In this document: positions 1 to 10,479 of the stretch, piece after piece | Layout of the letters: each line of letters starts with the position of its first letter | Position numbering within the stretch: the stretch's first letter is position 1 | Assembly (NCBI GenBank): GCA_016713365.1 | Contig: JADJPG010000007.1 | Span: 1-64,000 of the forward strand | Length of the DNA: 64,000 bases | Origin: Verrucomicrobiota bacterium | Lineage (GTDB): Bacteria > Verrucomicrobiota > Verrucomicrobiia > Limisphaerales > JADJPG01 | Direction: 5' to 3' | Program-made: the position numbers and the translations under genes | The notes under the pieces: model-generated | What the model was told of the DNA's origin: nothing | Database searches by the model: none | What the model saw: the letters and a program-made list of their open reading frames with translations, nothing else

Positions 1-3000
1 CAACCGTCAGGCTGGAGCTGTTGGCACCCGGGATGGCCACGCCGTCGCGATACCATTGATAGGCCACGCCACCGCCGCACAGCGGCGAGGCACCGGCCGC
101 GCCGACCGTGAAGGTCGCAAACGCGTTGGCCGGCAGGCTCAGGTCCGAGGGCTCCGTGGGATGATCGCCACGCTGGCGCCAGCCGGGGAGACCATCGTGC
201 CGAGGTTCAGCGCGCCAATGCCACGGGTGGTGACGTTGATCGGTCTCGTGGCTGGGCAAACGACGGCCACGCCCATGTCGTCGCCGCCGCCGCCTTCCTG
301 CACGAAGCTTTCCATGGCGCTGGCCGGCCACGAGTTCGACCGCGCCGGAGAGTTCGCTCAGGGGACCGCCGGAGGCCGAGTTCACGCCCTGACGACCGCT
401 GCCGCCACCGGCTCCGGTCCATTCACGACGGCTCGCCTACGGGTTCACGCGCGATTTCACCTTGTTCGCCGGATTTTCATCCGTGCCTGCGAACAGGCGG
501 CCACCGTCATCCGAGGAGAGGAAGAACACGTGCGGACCAGTCTCGGTCGCCACAAAGTAACCGCTGATTTTCGCAGCGTAGTTCTCGAACTCGTCCGCTT
601 CGATAAGCTCCACAGCGTCACCATGCAGTTTGGTGGGGCCGGCTGGGCGGCCGCAATCGCGTCCACTCCCGCCGTGAAGCCCGGGTAGTATTCCTTCGTC
701 GCGTAGCCGGCGGCATACGCAAAGCTCACGAAGTTCACCACCGTCGGGTTCGGGCTCAACGCATTGTTGCCCGTCACTTCTTTCACGTTGCTCACCGTCA
801 GCGCGTAGTCCGTGCCTTCAGCCTGCGCGCTGGTGGTCAACACCACGCCCAGACCGCTGCCGTCCACCACCGCCGATTCCACCGTCAGGCCGGGGATGCT
901 GTAGTTGCCGGGTTCTGCGCCGAGGCCACTTCCACGCGCTTGTCAAACTTCAGCGTCACCTTCTTCAAGGTCGCATCCGGCGTCGCGCTCAACAGCACCG
1001 GCGGCGTCGGGATGTTCACCGTCAACGTCGCACTGGCGCTCACCGCGCTGCTGAACTCGTTGGCCACCGCGCAGCTGATCACCGCGCCGTCATCCGTCGC
1101 CAAGGTCACCGGAATGGTGTAGCTCGGGCCGTTGGCACCGGCGATCGCCTGACCGTTGCGACGCCATTGATACTTGTAACCAGGCGTGCCGTCCGCGCGC
1201 ACTCCGAAGGTCACCGGGTTGCCGCCAATCACCGTCTGGCTCACCGGCTGGCTCACGATCGAGACCGCGCCCAAGTTCATGAAGAGCTCACCGCGCTCGC
1301 CGCTTTGTCGTGATAACGCGACGGCGTAAAGGCACTGGCCGATCGGCTCCTGCCCGTTCGCAAAGGCCGCACACTCTCCGGGCGCCACGCCACGGAACCG
1401 TTGTTGCCACCGCCGCCTTCAGCGTAGGTGTATTCCGAGGTAGTAATTACCAGCGGCCAGCGTCTGCATCGCCGAGATGTTGCCCTGGCCGGGACGACGA
1501 TCCGTCGCCGCATACTGGCGGCTGCCGTTCCACTCCGGTTCACGCGCGATGCGCGTCTTGTTCGCCGGGTTCTCGTCGCTGCTCAGGTAGAGGTTGCCGA
1601 TGTCATCCGAGCTCACCGCAAACTGGTAGTTGCCCGCCGTCGCCACGTTCAGGATGCCGAAGATGGTCGTAAAACGCTCGTTGGTGCCATTGTCCGGCAG
1701 CGGGTCTTCGAAAAACACGTGCCTTCCACCGCCACTCGCCGTCCGCCTGCGCAAACAACCGGCGCTGATACGACTGGTTGTCAGCACCCGTCCCCGCCTT
1801 CGCGGGTCTTGTTGTGCCCCACATGAATCGCACGCTGCTCATAACCCTTGCCGTGCGTGAACGTGTCCGTGTCATTGATCGGACCATTGCCGCCGGAGGT
1901 CACGCTGAAGCAGGCCACCGAGTAATCAGCGCCTTCCGTCAACGGAGCCTGCGTGTTCAACCAGTAGGTGTTGGCGGGGACCAGGCGTCACACTCGTAAT
2001 CGTCACACCCACCACGTCAAAACTGCCCGGTACCAGCGTCGCCGCATCCGGCGCCGCGCTGAACGACACCAAAATCGCGTTCGGATTGCCGCGGCTGGAA
2101 GCATGCAGCAACGTGAACGGAAGCGCGTTGAACTTGTATTCTCCGAACACCGCCGTCGCCGTCGGACCAGCTCCATTGCGGCACACCGCCAGACCCACCA
2201 GCGCGCTCTCGCGGAACGCACCACCGCCGGTCTGCCAGTTGCCCGCGCCCGTGTCTGGCTGGCAATCTGCGTCCACGCCACACCATCAGTGCTGATGTGC
2301 GCGCTGAACACATTGCCACTGCGCACCACGCGCAACCACGCGTTCGGATACGGCGGCGCATTCTGATCCGCCGGATCTTCATGCCGTCCGTCGTTCTCGC
2401 CCGGATCCCCCGTCCGTCGCGCTGGCAAAATGCCCCGTGCGATAGGAAAACTTCGTCTGATTGGCTCCAGCCGTCGGCTTGACCTGCAAGAACACATGAC
2501 GGCTGTCCTCCGCCGCTTTCACGCACCATGATGCCGGCCTTCGGCTGATCACCGTTGAACGTCAGCGAATCCACGCGCACCTGCACGTCGAAATCTCCCG
2601 CCTTCTGCCCATACGCATACGTAAACTCATCACTCATGTCCCAAATGTCGTTGCCCCCACCCACAATCGTGATCGCACCGTCACCGTCTTCACTCATGGT
2701 GCCAATCGCATTGCCGCCAACATTAACTGCAGTCAGGCCGGAACCGGCGCGAACGATCTGAATCGCACTCACCGGAGCGCGGACGCCGTTGCCGATCGGA
2801 GTCACCGCATTCGCGATCAACTCAAACGAGGAGCCAGTGACGTTTTTGAAAACGATATAGTTACCGAAATCCGTGTTGCTGAGACCAGGATCCAAAACGA
2901 AACCAGTCGGGTTGGCTGCAGAGTTCACGATGTTGGTCACGCCGTTGATGCTGTAGGCACCATAGCGATTGGCACTCGTACCACCCAGGGCATAGACGAT

Positions 3001-3465
3001 CACGTCGTAGGCCGAATCAGCAAAGCTCGCGTCAAGGTTGCTAACCGTGACATGAACCGCGCCAGATTCCTGATCGTTGGAGTCAAGGTAACCAAGCATC
3101 AGGGCACGATCACCGCTGCCGACGGGGAACTGATTGTTCTCCTCACCACGGCCCGTGCTGGACCAGGTGTTTGGGCAAGACCAGGTGACGGTAGCCGTGG
3201 ATGGCACCGAGGTTCCCCTCAGGTCCGCGACGAGCGCGGAGGATGAACCGTTGTTTGCGGTGAGGTTGTTCCAGTTGACCTGGGGCAACACACCAGCAGC
3301 GGTGGAGGGAGTCAATGTCCCGCCAGCAGCACTGCTGGGTTCATCTGCACCGAAGTTAAGCCCAATGCTCAGTCCTGCATCATGGGCGACCGCGTTTATT
3401 GCCAGCACGAATGCCGACAACACGAAGAGAAGCGTGCTTCTCAACATGGGGAGTACGTTTCGCAT
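1..3465 (-). pseudogene. Large secreted multidomain protein, multiply frameshifted, runs off the window
   Basis: The start at 3465 gives a signal peptide (MRNVLPMLRSTLLFVLSAFV) and an intact first ~315 residues: a beta-rich module beginning LSIGLNFGADEP, then a LamG/DUF1349-like stretch (DFDVQVRVDSLTFNGDQPK, GIMVRES). After about 2510 the coherent translation hops between frames (near 2410, 2250, 1990, 1790, 1430, 885 and 470). Pieces recovered in different frames include NAWLRVVRSGNVFSAHIS, a PA14-like part (HVFFEDPLPDNGTNERF), an Ig-like domain (SQPVSQTVIGGNPVTF, YQWRRNGQAIAGANG) and a SbsA-like part (KKVTLKFDKRVE). A further Ig-like piece (QWYRDGVAIPGANS) reaches base 1, so the 3' end lies outside the window. 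The family is a typical verrucomicrobial exported surface or matrix protein of unknown substrate. Either a decayed gene or a badly sequenced one. Confidence 0.7.
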
Positions 3466-3624
3466 ATTGTGTTTACTTTCTGATTTACGCCCACCATCAC
3501 GACGAAGACAGGTTCACAGCAAATGCCGGCGCGCATTTTGCAGAGTCGTCAGTGACGTGGATTCCTAGGATGAAATCACAAACACCCAAGCGATTCAATA
3601 AGAATGTGGCGTTTCGGATGAAAA

Positions 3625-3750
3625 CGTTGGGGGTAAAAAGGCCTCGCCAGAAACTAGGGGATTCCCTGCACAAGTCCGGGCAGAAATCATTGCTCCTGCA
3701 AACGCTCGGCTACCTCCAGAGCTACTCCCCTTCCCTCAGGCTTTCAGGAT
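3625..3750 (-). promoter_or_regulatory. Candidate yybP-ykoY (Mn2+) riboswitch-like leader
   Basis: This lies in the 369-bp gap upstream of the secreted protein that starts at 3465. Read on the minus strand it holds GGAAGGGGAGTAGC (about 3737-3724) and, roughly 85 nt later, TGGCGAGGCCTTTTTACC (about 3650-3633). The first matches the conserved L1 loop of the yybP-ykoY family exactly. The second matches the L3 loop and closing strand (consensus GCGAGACCUUU) except for one A-to-G change. The GAAGG and CCTTT ends can pair as helix P1. No manganese exporter follows, which is unusual for the family. I see nothing else in 3466-3834. Confidence 0.45.
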
Positions 3751-3834
3751 AGGCGGGAGGCCAAGGCGGCCCAAACTTCCGATAACGCTAAACTAAACGC
3801 AAAATCCGCAAGAAGAGCACCGGTGCTTTCAGAC

Positions 3835-6800
3835 TCAGCGCGTTCGGCTAATCCCCGAATCCATTCGGATCAACACCTCCGATGAACCCGGAGCGACTTG
3901 GTATGAATTCGTCCGACCTCCGGGCCACCGAATCGAGATTGGCTTCGAGTCGGGGTTCGGAATTGTAACTACAGCGCCACCTTGGGACCAGTAGCCACCT
4001 CCTGCGACAATTTCCTGTGCCACCCCCGCCGCGTCGACCACCGCTGCACCGAATCCAAACGGGTTCCCCGCACCTGCCCAAACTCGAACTCTCAGCCCGC
4101 CGGGACCGGTTCGATTGTTCAACAATGCTCTAGTCGAAGTCCCATTTTGGCCGACCACCAAATCGCTCCGGCCATCCTCATTGAAGTCCCCGGCGGCAAC
4201 ACCTCGGACTTCACCGAGGAGGAATGTTCCTGACTCCGATGGAGCCGTCGCACGAAAACCTCCACGACCGTCACCGATCACGACGAGTCCGCAACCGGCA
4301 TCCAACCTCGAAACCTCTGGCCGTAACGCAAAGAAGTTCTGTCCGAAGAAAATATCCTGCCGGCCATCGCCATCAAAATCCGCGACGCTCATTCCAAACA
4401 CAGGTGCCAGTTGAACCTCGCGCGGGAGCGGAACCGCTTCCATAAACTCACCTCGATTCAGAAAAACCGTGGTGACCAGTGTCGACGCGTTCAACTTCGA
4501 CACCGACGCACCCAACGGCTTCAACATTTCCGGCAAACGCGCCGTACTATAAGAAGCATGCGACGGATGGAGCTCGTTCAATCTTGGAGCTGCTTGAGAC
4601 AACGTGGCCAACGATCGCCTCGGAATGTAACCACCCAACTCAGCAGAGAATTCCGTCTCCACCAAATCAACAGCGCCCCTTCCACCAATGTCTCCAAAAT
4701 ACAGGCGAGCAGGCCGCTCGAAGTCCGCACGCTGGTTGGAATTCAAACCCCAGTTGCCCGCCACAATATCCATTCGGCCGTCGCCATCGAAATCTCCGGT
4801 CGCCACACTGCTCCACCATCCAGTCCATTCCATCAACGATCGCTTCACAGAAGACTTGGCCCCGCTCCTCACTTCCGGATTCCAAGCGACCAGCCGTCCT
4901 CGTAGATTTCTGAATATCTTCACCGGGCCCCATTCGCAGGCGAGGATGAGTTCTGGAAAACCGTCTCCGTCGAGATCGCTCCACGCGGCTCCGCTGACCA
5001 GCCCCACTTGGGACAGCAGCGGTTCGCAAGCGAGATCCAAGACCAGCTTCCCGGATTCCTGACGATACAGACGAGAACTCGCGGGCAGCGGATACTTTCC
5101 CGGCAAGACTCGGCCGCCGACAAAAAGGTCGAGGTCACCGTCCGCATCGAAATCCGTCACCGCCAACGGTCCAGTCGAGGATTCCGCCCCTGAAACCGCG
5201 GCGACTGGCGAATTGGTCAATCGCCCAGAAGCCGCATCCAGCCTCAAGCTCCAGACCGCGGAGCCGTGATCGGCGTTTTCATAATTGGCAACGCCGGCGA
5301 GCAGCGCGCGACTTCCGTCCGCCCACACAAATCCAGCCAGGCCGGTAACATCATCCGGCATCGGCGGCAAATCACCCGGGGTCATGTCCGCGAAGCCACC
5401 CTTTCCGTCACCACGGAAAACTCCAATGCGCCCGCCCTTCCCCGTTCCCACAAACAAATCCTCGTGACCATCACCGTCGAGGTCGAACCACGCCACGCCC
5501 GGCCCGAGCGAACTCATCTGTTTGGCCAGCAAAGGCTGGCGCGCATAGTCATCAAAGATCTCCTCGCGATGCGTGTGTCGAATGCGCTCGCTTACATCCA
5601 GGAAGAGCGGCGAGTTCGTTGCCGGCGCAGGCACCTTGACCGGTATCGACGCCGCCAACTCATCCACTTCGTAAAGTTGATTTGCCTGAACATTCGTGAG
5701 GACTGACCGCCGGCCGTTTCTCCAGACCACTTCCAAGTTCATCGCAACCGCGGCCCGATTCGCGGCGAACACCCGGATGGGATCATCCCCCGCGAGGTAG
5801 CGCCCGCCTGAGACCATCTCCTGGCTTTGGACCGGCACGGCGCCGCCCAGCAACTTCACCTTCGCACCAATCCCCTGAACGTTGTTCGAAGCACCCTTGA
5901 GCCGAACGGCGACTCGCGCGACGGAAGATTCGTTTCGGTACAACAGCGGCGCGGAGTAAAGGCAGTTCACCACCACGTCCAGATCTCCATCCCGATCCAA
6001 ATCCGCCAGCGCGACCCCGTGGGAAATCTGGCGTGAATCGAATCCCCACGCTTGCCCCGTCTCCTCGAAGGTCAGATCACCACGATTGCGGAACGCGACG
6101 TTCGGGGAATTGAACCGGGGATAGAGCAGGATATTAGTACGGGTCTGCTCAGGGGTCTGCTTCCCGATCGCGCGCACCCGACGAAGCGTGTCCCGATCCT
6201 GCACGTCGAACGCGTTTCCGTTCGCGACAAGAATGTCTTCATAACCATCCAGGTCGACATCGAGAAAGACGGGCTGCCACGACCAGTCGGAAGCTTCGAC
6301 TCCGGCGAAGTAAGCCACCTCGGCGTAAGTGCCGTCGCCTCGATTGCAAAAAAGAGTGTTGCGCATCACCTCCGGTCGGTTCTCCGACCAACCGGGCGTC
6401 GGAAAGGAAACCTGCGCTCCGCCGATCTGTCGCAACCGACGCGAGACATCGCGGCTCAACATCTCGACCACGAAGAAATCCAGATCACCGTCTCGATCGA
6501 TATCCGCGAAGTCCACCCCCATCGCCGCGAAACTCTGCTGGCGCATCGCCTGTTTGGAGAGCAACCGGAAGCGGCCGCGACCGTCGTTGATCCAGACGCG
6601 ATCCACCGTCTGGAAATCGTTGCACACATAAATATCCGGATGCCCGTCCTCGTTGATGTCGCGAATCTGCACTCCGAGTCCGAAGTCCCATGGCGTCGCC
6701 AGCGGCTTGCCTTCGTAATCAAGAAAGTTCTCCGAGTTCCACGGCACGGGTGTGAACCGACCTCTCCCGTCGTTCAAGTACAGTACGTCCGGCTCACCGA

Positions 6801-7575
6801 CTTCCTCGAGCCGACCATTCACCATGCGCAAGCGATCCGCGTGCGGCCCGGACAACTCCCACTTGCCGTTCACCATCTTCATCTCCGCGCGACCACCCGC
6901 GCGCATGATCGCGAGCGTGCCGTAATTCGCGACATAGAGATCCAGATCACCATCGCCATCCACATCTCCGAGAGCCATGCCGAGACTGCCCGTCTTCGAA
7001 GCGAGCCCCGCCGCAATCGTCGTCTCGCGAAACTTTCCTCCACCGAGATTTTCAAAACTGTGTGTACCGCGACCGAGCGTGTTGACGAGCAGATCCAAAT
7101 CGCCGTCACCATCCACATCCGCAAACGTCGCTCCGGTAGAATTCCAGTTCGCTCCTTCAACTCCCGCCTTCGCGGTCACGTCCTCGAACTTCCACGATCC
7201 GAGATTCCGATAGAGCCGGTTCGTTCCGCTGATCGCGCAGAAATAAACATCGCACCATCCGTCACCATCGAAGTCACCGAGCGCGACGCCCGACCCCTCC
7301 ATGAAATTGTTGTTCTCCATGATGAGCCGATCGTCGATCGAGTTCACGAACCCGATTCCCGCCCGCACATTTTCAACCGGAGAAAACCCCACCTTCCCGT
7401 TCGCTGACACCGATAGCGCCGCGCGACGACCACCGCTCACCGGCTCCCAACTCAGTTCAGCCGCCACCATCGCAAGCCCGCTGAACATCACTGCCGAAAG
7501 GGAAACCAGCGCCTTCACGCCGACAAAACGGCGCGCGCGCGAAAGCTCAGCATGGATGTGCGTTGGAACAGCCAT
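3835..7575 (-). CDS. Secreted FG-GAP/VCBS repeat protein with ASPIC/UnbV domain
   Basis: 1246-aa exported protein with an N-terminal hydrophobic signal (residues ~20-40, ending AMVAAE). At least twelve calcium-binding FG-GAP/VCBS loops of the type DxDGDGxxDLxV are visible (for example FDGDGWCDVYF near 103, VDGDGDLDLLV near 150, DLDRDGDLDVVV near 520, DFDADGDLDLFVGG near 790, DFDGDGRQDIFFGQ near 1070). Such loops build beta-propellers. An ASPIC/UnbV domain sits near 550-635 (GIGAKVKLLGG, VVWRNGRRS). A second, UnbV-like region ends the protein (IRWPGGRTNSYQVAPGSSE). The layout, two propellers each closed by an UnbV-like segment, is the CRTAC1-like type common in Verrucomicrobia and Planctomycetes, probably extracellular and adhesive. 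No catalytic motif seen. The frame is intact throughout. Confidence 0.85.
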   Translation of the reverse strand: MAVPTHIHAELSRARRFVGVKALVSLSAVMFSGLAMVAAELSWEPVSGGRRAALSVSANGKVGFSPVENVRAGIGFVNSIDDRLIMENNNFMEGSGVALGDFDGDGWCDVYFCAISGTNRLYRNLGSWKFEDVTAKAGVEGANWNSTGATFADVDGDGDLDLLVNTLGRGTHSFENLGGGKFRETTIAAGLASKTGSLGMALGDVDGDGDLDLYVANYGTLAIMRAGGRAEMKMVNGKWELSGPHADRLRMVNGRLEEVGEPDVLYLNDGRGRFTPVPWNSENFLDYEGKPLATPWDFGLGVQIRDINEDGHPDIYVCNDFQTVDRVWINDGRGRFRLLSKQAMRQQSFAAMGVDFADIDRDGDLDFFVVEMLSRDVSRRLRQIGGAQVSFPTPGWSENRPEVMRNTLFCNRGDGTYAEVAYFAGVEASDWSWQPVFLDVDLDGYEDILVANGNAFDVQDRDTLRRVRAIGKQTPEQTRTNILLYPRFNSPNVAFRNRGDLTFEETGQAWGFDSRQISHGVALADLDRDGDLDVVVNCLYSAPLLYRNESSVARVAVRLKGASNNVQGIGAKVKLLGGAVPVQSQEMVSGGRYLAGDDPIRVFAANRAAVAMNLEVVWRNGRRSVLTNVQANQLYEVDELAASIPVKVPAPATNSPLFLDVSERIRHTHREEIFDDYARQPLLAKQMSSLGPGVAWFDLDGDGHEDLFVGTGKGGRIGVFRGDGKGGFADMTPGDLPPMPDDVTGLAGFVWADGSRALLAGVANYENADHGSAVWSLRLDAASGRLTNSPVAAVSGAESSTGPLAVTDFDADGDLDLFVGGRVLPGKYPLPASSRLYRQESGKLVLDLACEPLLSQVGLVSGAAWSDLDGDGFPELILACEWGPVKIFRNLRGRLVAWNPEVRSGAKSSVKRSLMEWTGWWSSVATGDFDGDGRMDIVAGNWGLNSNQRADFERPARLYFGDIGGRGAVDLVETEFSAELGGYIPRRSLATLSQAAPRLNELHPSHASYSTARLPEMLKPLGASVSKLNASTLVTTVFLNRGEFMEAVPLPREVQLAPVFGMSVADFDGDGRQDIFFGQNFFALRPEVSRLDAGCGLVVIGDGRGGFRATAPSESGTFLLGEVRGVAAGDFNEDGRSDLVVGQNGTSTRALLNNRTGPGGLRVRVWAGAGNPFGFGAAVVDAAGVAQEIVAGGGYWSQGGAVVTIPNPDSKPISIRWPGGRTNSYQVAPGSSEVLIRMDSGISRTR

Positions 7576-7651
7576 TCAGGGTCCGGCGAAACTACCATTT
7601 TTCCGCCGAATCGCGACTGAAATCTCTGCCCCGTGCCTCAGCCTCCCAAGG

Positions 7652-9589
7652 TCAGCCTAGGTCCACACAAGCCACCGCGTAGGGCAGTAGCTTCAGCTCC
7701 ACCTTGCCGCCCGCGGCTTCGATGACGGTTCCTGCGCTCTGCCGGAACGCCTCGGGATTTCGCATTGCCTCCAACGCATTCGTCTCATCGAGATAACGCA
7801 CGCGGGCCATTCCGGAACCGCTCTTGATCTTCAGCAACTGTTCGTCGCGCGTGAAGTTCGCCACCAGCACCCGGCGCCGTCCCGACGCATCGCGCAACGT
7901 CAATCCATCCGCCAGCAGCGGATGCGTCGAATGCGTCGGATACACCTGGCAATTGCCGAACTCAGCGATGTCCGCGAATACGTGATACATCGGGAACACC
8001 ATTCCAGACTCGGAAGGAAACGCGGCCGGCAGCAACGAACCTGCTTCGGTTTCCATCAAGCCGCGCCAACCCGTCGTCTCGAAGTAGGTCAGACTGTGAA
8101 CAAATCCGGTCGTCGCCAGACGCGCAATGCTCCCGATCGTCCAGCCCGCACCGAAGAGCGACATCTGCCTCGCATCTACATCGCCCGGCAATTCCGCGAG
8201 CCCCGGCTTCTCAGACGCCGCACTGGCGTTTCCACGAATGCGAAGTGTGATGGGCGAAACGACCACCGGCCGCGGCGTGATGGTCCGTGCGGTTTCCACG
8301 TTGTAATACTGCCCCGCCAGATTCTCGATCATCGTCAGCTCATCGAACGCGTGCACTTGCGGATTGTTCGAGTAGCAGACGGAGGACGCGCCGCCCGCCG
8401 GCGGACGATCGCGATTGATCTCCGTGAAGAAGTCGCGCGTGCCGGCGGCGAACAAAACGTTCGGCGCGTACGCCTGCAACACGCCGCGCGCTCGTTGCAC
8501 GGTCGTTTCGGCCGCGGGGTTCTGCGCCTCGTGCAGAACGATCCATTGCAGGACACGCGGTTTGAGGCGCTGGAGATGCGCGAGCAACGCGCCCGCCTGC
8601 GCTTCCACGTCCGCACTAAATCCAAGCGCGAGATGCAAGCCCACGCCAATCTGCACTGCTTCGTTGGACACCTGCTCCAGCAGAGCTGGATAGCCCGCGT
8701 CACTGAGATTCAAATCCAGTCGCAGATGCGCGAGACGCAACGATTTCAGACGTTCGATCTCCCGTGCGCTCAGCGGACGTTGATGACTCGCAGAGCACAA
8801 GCCGATCGGCGGCAGAGGAAACACCGGGGTCGTCGCGATCGAAAGCTGCGGCGAGCGTCCAACATTCACCGGAAGAATCGGTCGTACTTTTCCACCGAGC
8901 GACAACGTCACCGACTGTTCGACCCGCTCGCCCTTCTTCACCGGATGCGGCTTCGGCCGCGCCTGCGGTGTGCAGTACGTCTTGAACGAGGCGTCGCTCC
9001 AGTTGCGTTGATCCTCCATCTCGAACACATCTCCCTCAACATCGATCTTGGCCACGATGCCCGTATTCACCACTTCGTAGCTCAGCGACTTGATGTCGAA
9101 GAACGGTTGATGCGGAGAAATCTCTTTCGGGAACGCTCCTGACTCCGATGTACCGTCTGTATGCAGGACATTCACGGCTTTGCCGGAACATTCGGCGATC
9201 GGATGCAGAATGCAGATGCCGATGCGATTACGCTGGAAGTCGGAGTGCGACTCGCCGCTGAAGGCGAACCGAATCGTCCCGCTCGCATCTCCCGAAACCG
9301 TCCCGCTCCAACTATAGTCAACGACGCCCTTCTGGCACAGTGCATCAAAGGCCAGCAGGAAGGAATTTTCACCCACCTCCTGCTTGCGGATGGTTATCTT
9401 CGGCAGCACCGTCGCCCAGTTGTGATCCCGAATCGCCGCGTAAACCGCGCGCAACACTTCGTGATCGCCCAACCGGACATGGCGCACGAAAGCTGTATCG
9501 GGCTCGAACGACAGGGTCAAGGGACCGGCGCGCAGCTCGATAGCCCGCGTTGCTTCACCGCCAGCCCTGAGGATCGGAACGGAAATCAT
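7652..9589 (-). CDS. Apionate-lactonase-like three-domain TIM-barrel protein
   Basis: 645-aa cytosolic-looking protein with no signal peptide. The N-terminal beta-sandwich (residues ~1-230) contains FQRNRIGICILHPIAECSG and repeated DVEGDVFEMEDQRNWSDASF-type strands. The middle (~260-540) reads as a TIM barrel (LRLAHLRLDLNL, LQWIVLHEAQNPAAE, VLFAAGTRDFFTEIN). The C-terminal ~80 residues form another beta-domain (RRVLVANFTRDEQ). This matches my recollection of the D-apionate lactonase (ApnL) family, which hydrolyses D-apionolactone in D-apiose breakdown. No other apiose-pathway gene is next to it, so the substrate is open. The role is family-level inference. It shares its strand with the FG-GAP gene downstream, 76 bp away, and is divergent from the response regulator. 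Confidence 0.55.
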   Translation of the reverse strand: MISVPILRAGGEATRAIELRAGPLTLSFEPDTAFVRHVRLGDHEVLRAVYAAIRDHNWATVLPKITIRKQEVGENSFLLAFDALCQKGVVDYSWSGTVSGDASGTIRFAFSGESHSDFQRNRIGICILHPIAECSGKAVNVLHTDGTSESGAFPKEISPHQPFFDIKSLSYEVVNTGIVAKIDVEGDVFEMEDQRNWSDASFKTYCTPQARPKPHPVKKGERVEQSVTLSLGGKVRPILPVNVGRSPQLSIATTPVFPLPPIGLCSASHQRPLSAREIERLKSLRLAHLRLDLNLSDAGYPALLEQVSNEAVQIGVGLHLALGFSADVEAQAGALLAHLQRLKPRVLQWIVLHEAQNPAAETTVQRARGVLQAYAPNVLFAAGTRDFFTEINRDRPPAGGASSVCYSNNPQVHAFDELTMIENLAGQYYNVETARTITPRPVVVSPITLRIRGNASAASEKPGLAELPGDVDARQMSLFGAGWTIGSIARLATTGFVHSLTYFETTGWRGLMETEAGSLLPAAFPSESGMVFPMYHVFADIAEFGNCQVYPTHSTHPLLADGLTLRDASGRRRVLVANFTRDEQLLKIKSGSGMARVRYLDETNALEAMRNPEAFRQSAGTVIEAAGGKVELKLLPYAVACVDLG

Positions 9590-9704
9590 GCGCGCATTTT
9601 CACTATTCCCCGCTGCGGAGCATCAAAAAAAATCCGGCACGAACTGAAAATTGTTTACGGAAAGGCATTGCCGTCCTCGTCAAAATCGGAAATAAACCAA
9701 TCGC

Positions 9705-10463
9705 ATGGTGGATTACAAAGCAACCAAAGGGCGCGTTCTCATCGCTGATGACGACGAGGCATTTCGGACCGCAACCACCGCATTCCTCCGCCGGCAGGGC
9801 TTTGAATGCGAAGGAGCAAAGGACAGCGCCAGCGCGATGGACCGATTGCGCAACAGCGACTTCGAGCTCCTCATTTCAGATATCAACATGCCCGGAAACG
9901 CCGGTCTCGAACTGGTCGAGAAGCTCCCGGATGTCGCAGGCGCCCTGCCTGTCATTCTCCTCACCGGTCATCCCTCCGTTCAATCCGCCGCCCGCTCCGT
10001 TCGCCTGCGCGTCGCGGCGTATCTAGTGAAGCCGTGCGACGCCGAGGAATTGCTCACCCTCTCGGAACAGGCCATCGCCAACTATCGCGGCTACAAAGCG
10101 GTAGCCTCCAACCGCCAGAAGATCGAGGCATGGTCCCGCGACCTCGCGCAGATCGAGGAAGTGCTCCGCAACCAGCCCAACGGCGCCGCTTCCGCCACGA
10201 TTGAATCTTTCCTCAATACGACGCTGTCGAACATTCTCTCCGTTCTGGTCGACCTGAAGAAATTCACTGAAGCCGTCACCACCCCAGCCAGCCAAAAGAA
10301 GGTCCTCGAACAAGTCACCCTCCACCGCGCGCTGCAGGAAACGATCGACGTGCTCGAACGCACCAAACAGTCGTTCAAATCAAAAGAGCTCGGCGAACTG
10401 CGCAAACGACTGGAAGCGTTGCTCCACGCCAAGCCGGACATCGAGCCACCGAAAGATTACTGA
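9705..10463 (+). CDS. Stand-alone response regulator with helical output region
   Basis: 252 aa. Residues ~8-125 are a CheY-like receiver domain: acidic cluster DDD at 15-17, phosphoacceptor D59 in LISDINMPG, switch Thr in LLTGHP (T87) and conserved Lys in LVKP (K109). The remaining ~125 residues are helix-rich (LEQVTLHRALQETIDVLE, FKSKELGELRKRLEALLHA). They contain no recognisable DNA-binding, GGDEF, EAL or histidine-kinase motif, so output is probably protein-protein. No partner kinase lies nearby. The 115-bp gap 9590-9704 separates it from the divergent apionate-lactonase-like gene and must hold both promoters. Confidence 0.85.
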   Translation: MVDYKATKGRVLIADDDEAFRTATTAFLRRQGFECEGAKDSASAMDRLRNSDFELLISDINMPGNAGLELVEKLPDVAGALPVILLTGHPSVQSAARSVRLRVAAYLVKPCDAEELLTLSEQAIANYRGYKAVASNRQKIEAWSRDLAQIEEVLRNQPNGAASATIESFLNTTLSNILSVLVDLKKFTEAVTTPASQKKVLEQVTLHRALQETIDVLERTKQSFKSKELGELRKRLEALLHAKPDIEPPKDY

Positions 10464-10479
10464 TCCGCTGCCGCGTCGG

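Noticed and set aside
6052..7407. 451-codon plus-strand open frame
   Set aside because: Antisense of the FG-GAP gene. The regular GAC-rich repeats keep the opposite frame open, and the translation has no domain logic.
7922..9142. 406-codon plus-strand open frame
   Set aside because: Antisense of the apionate-lactonase-like gene; Arg/His-rich translation typical of a GC-rich shadow.
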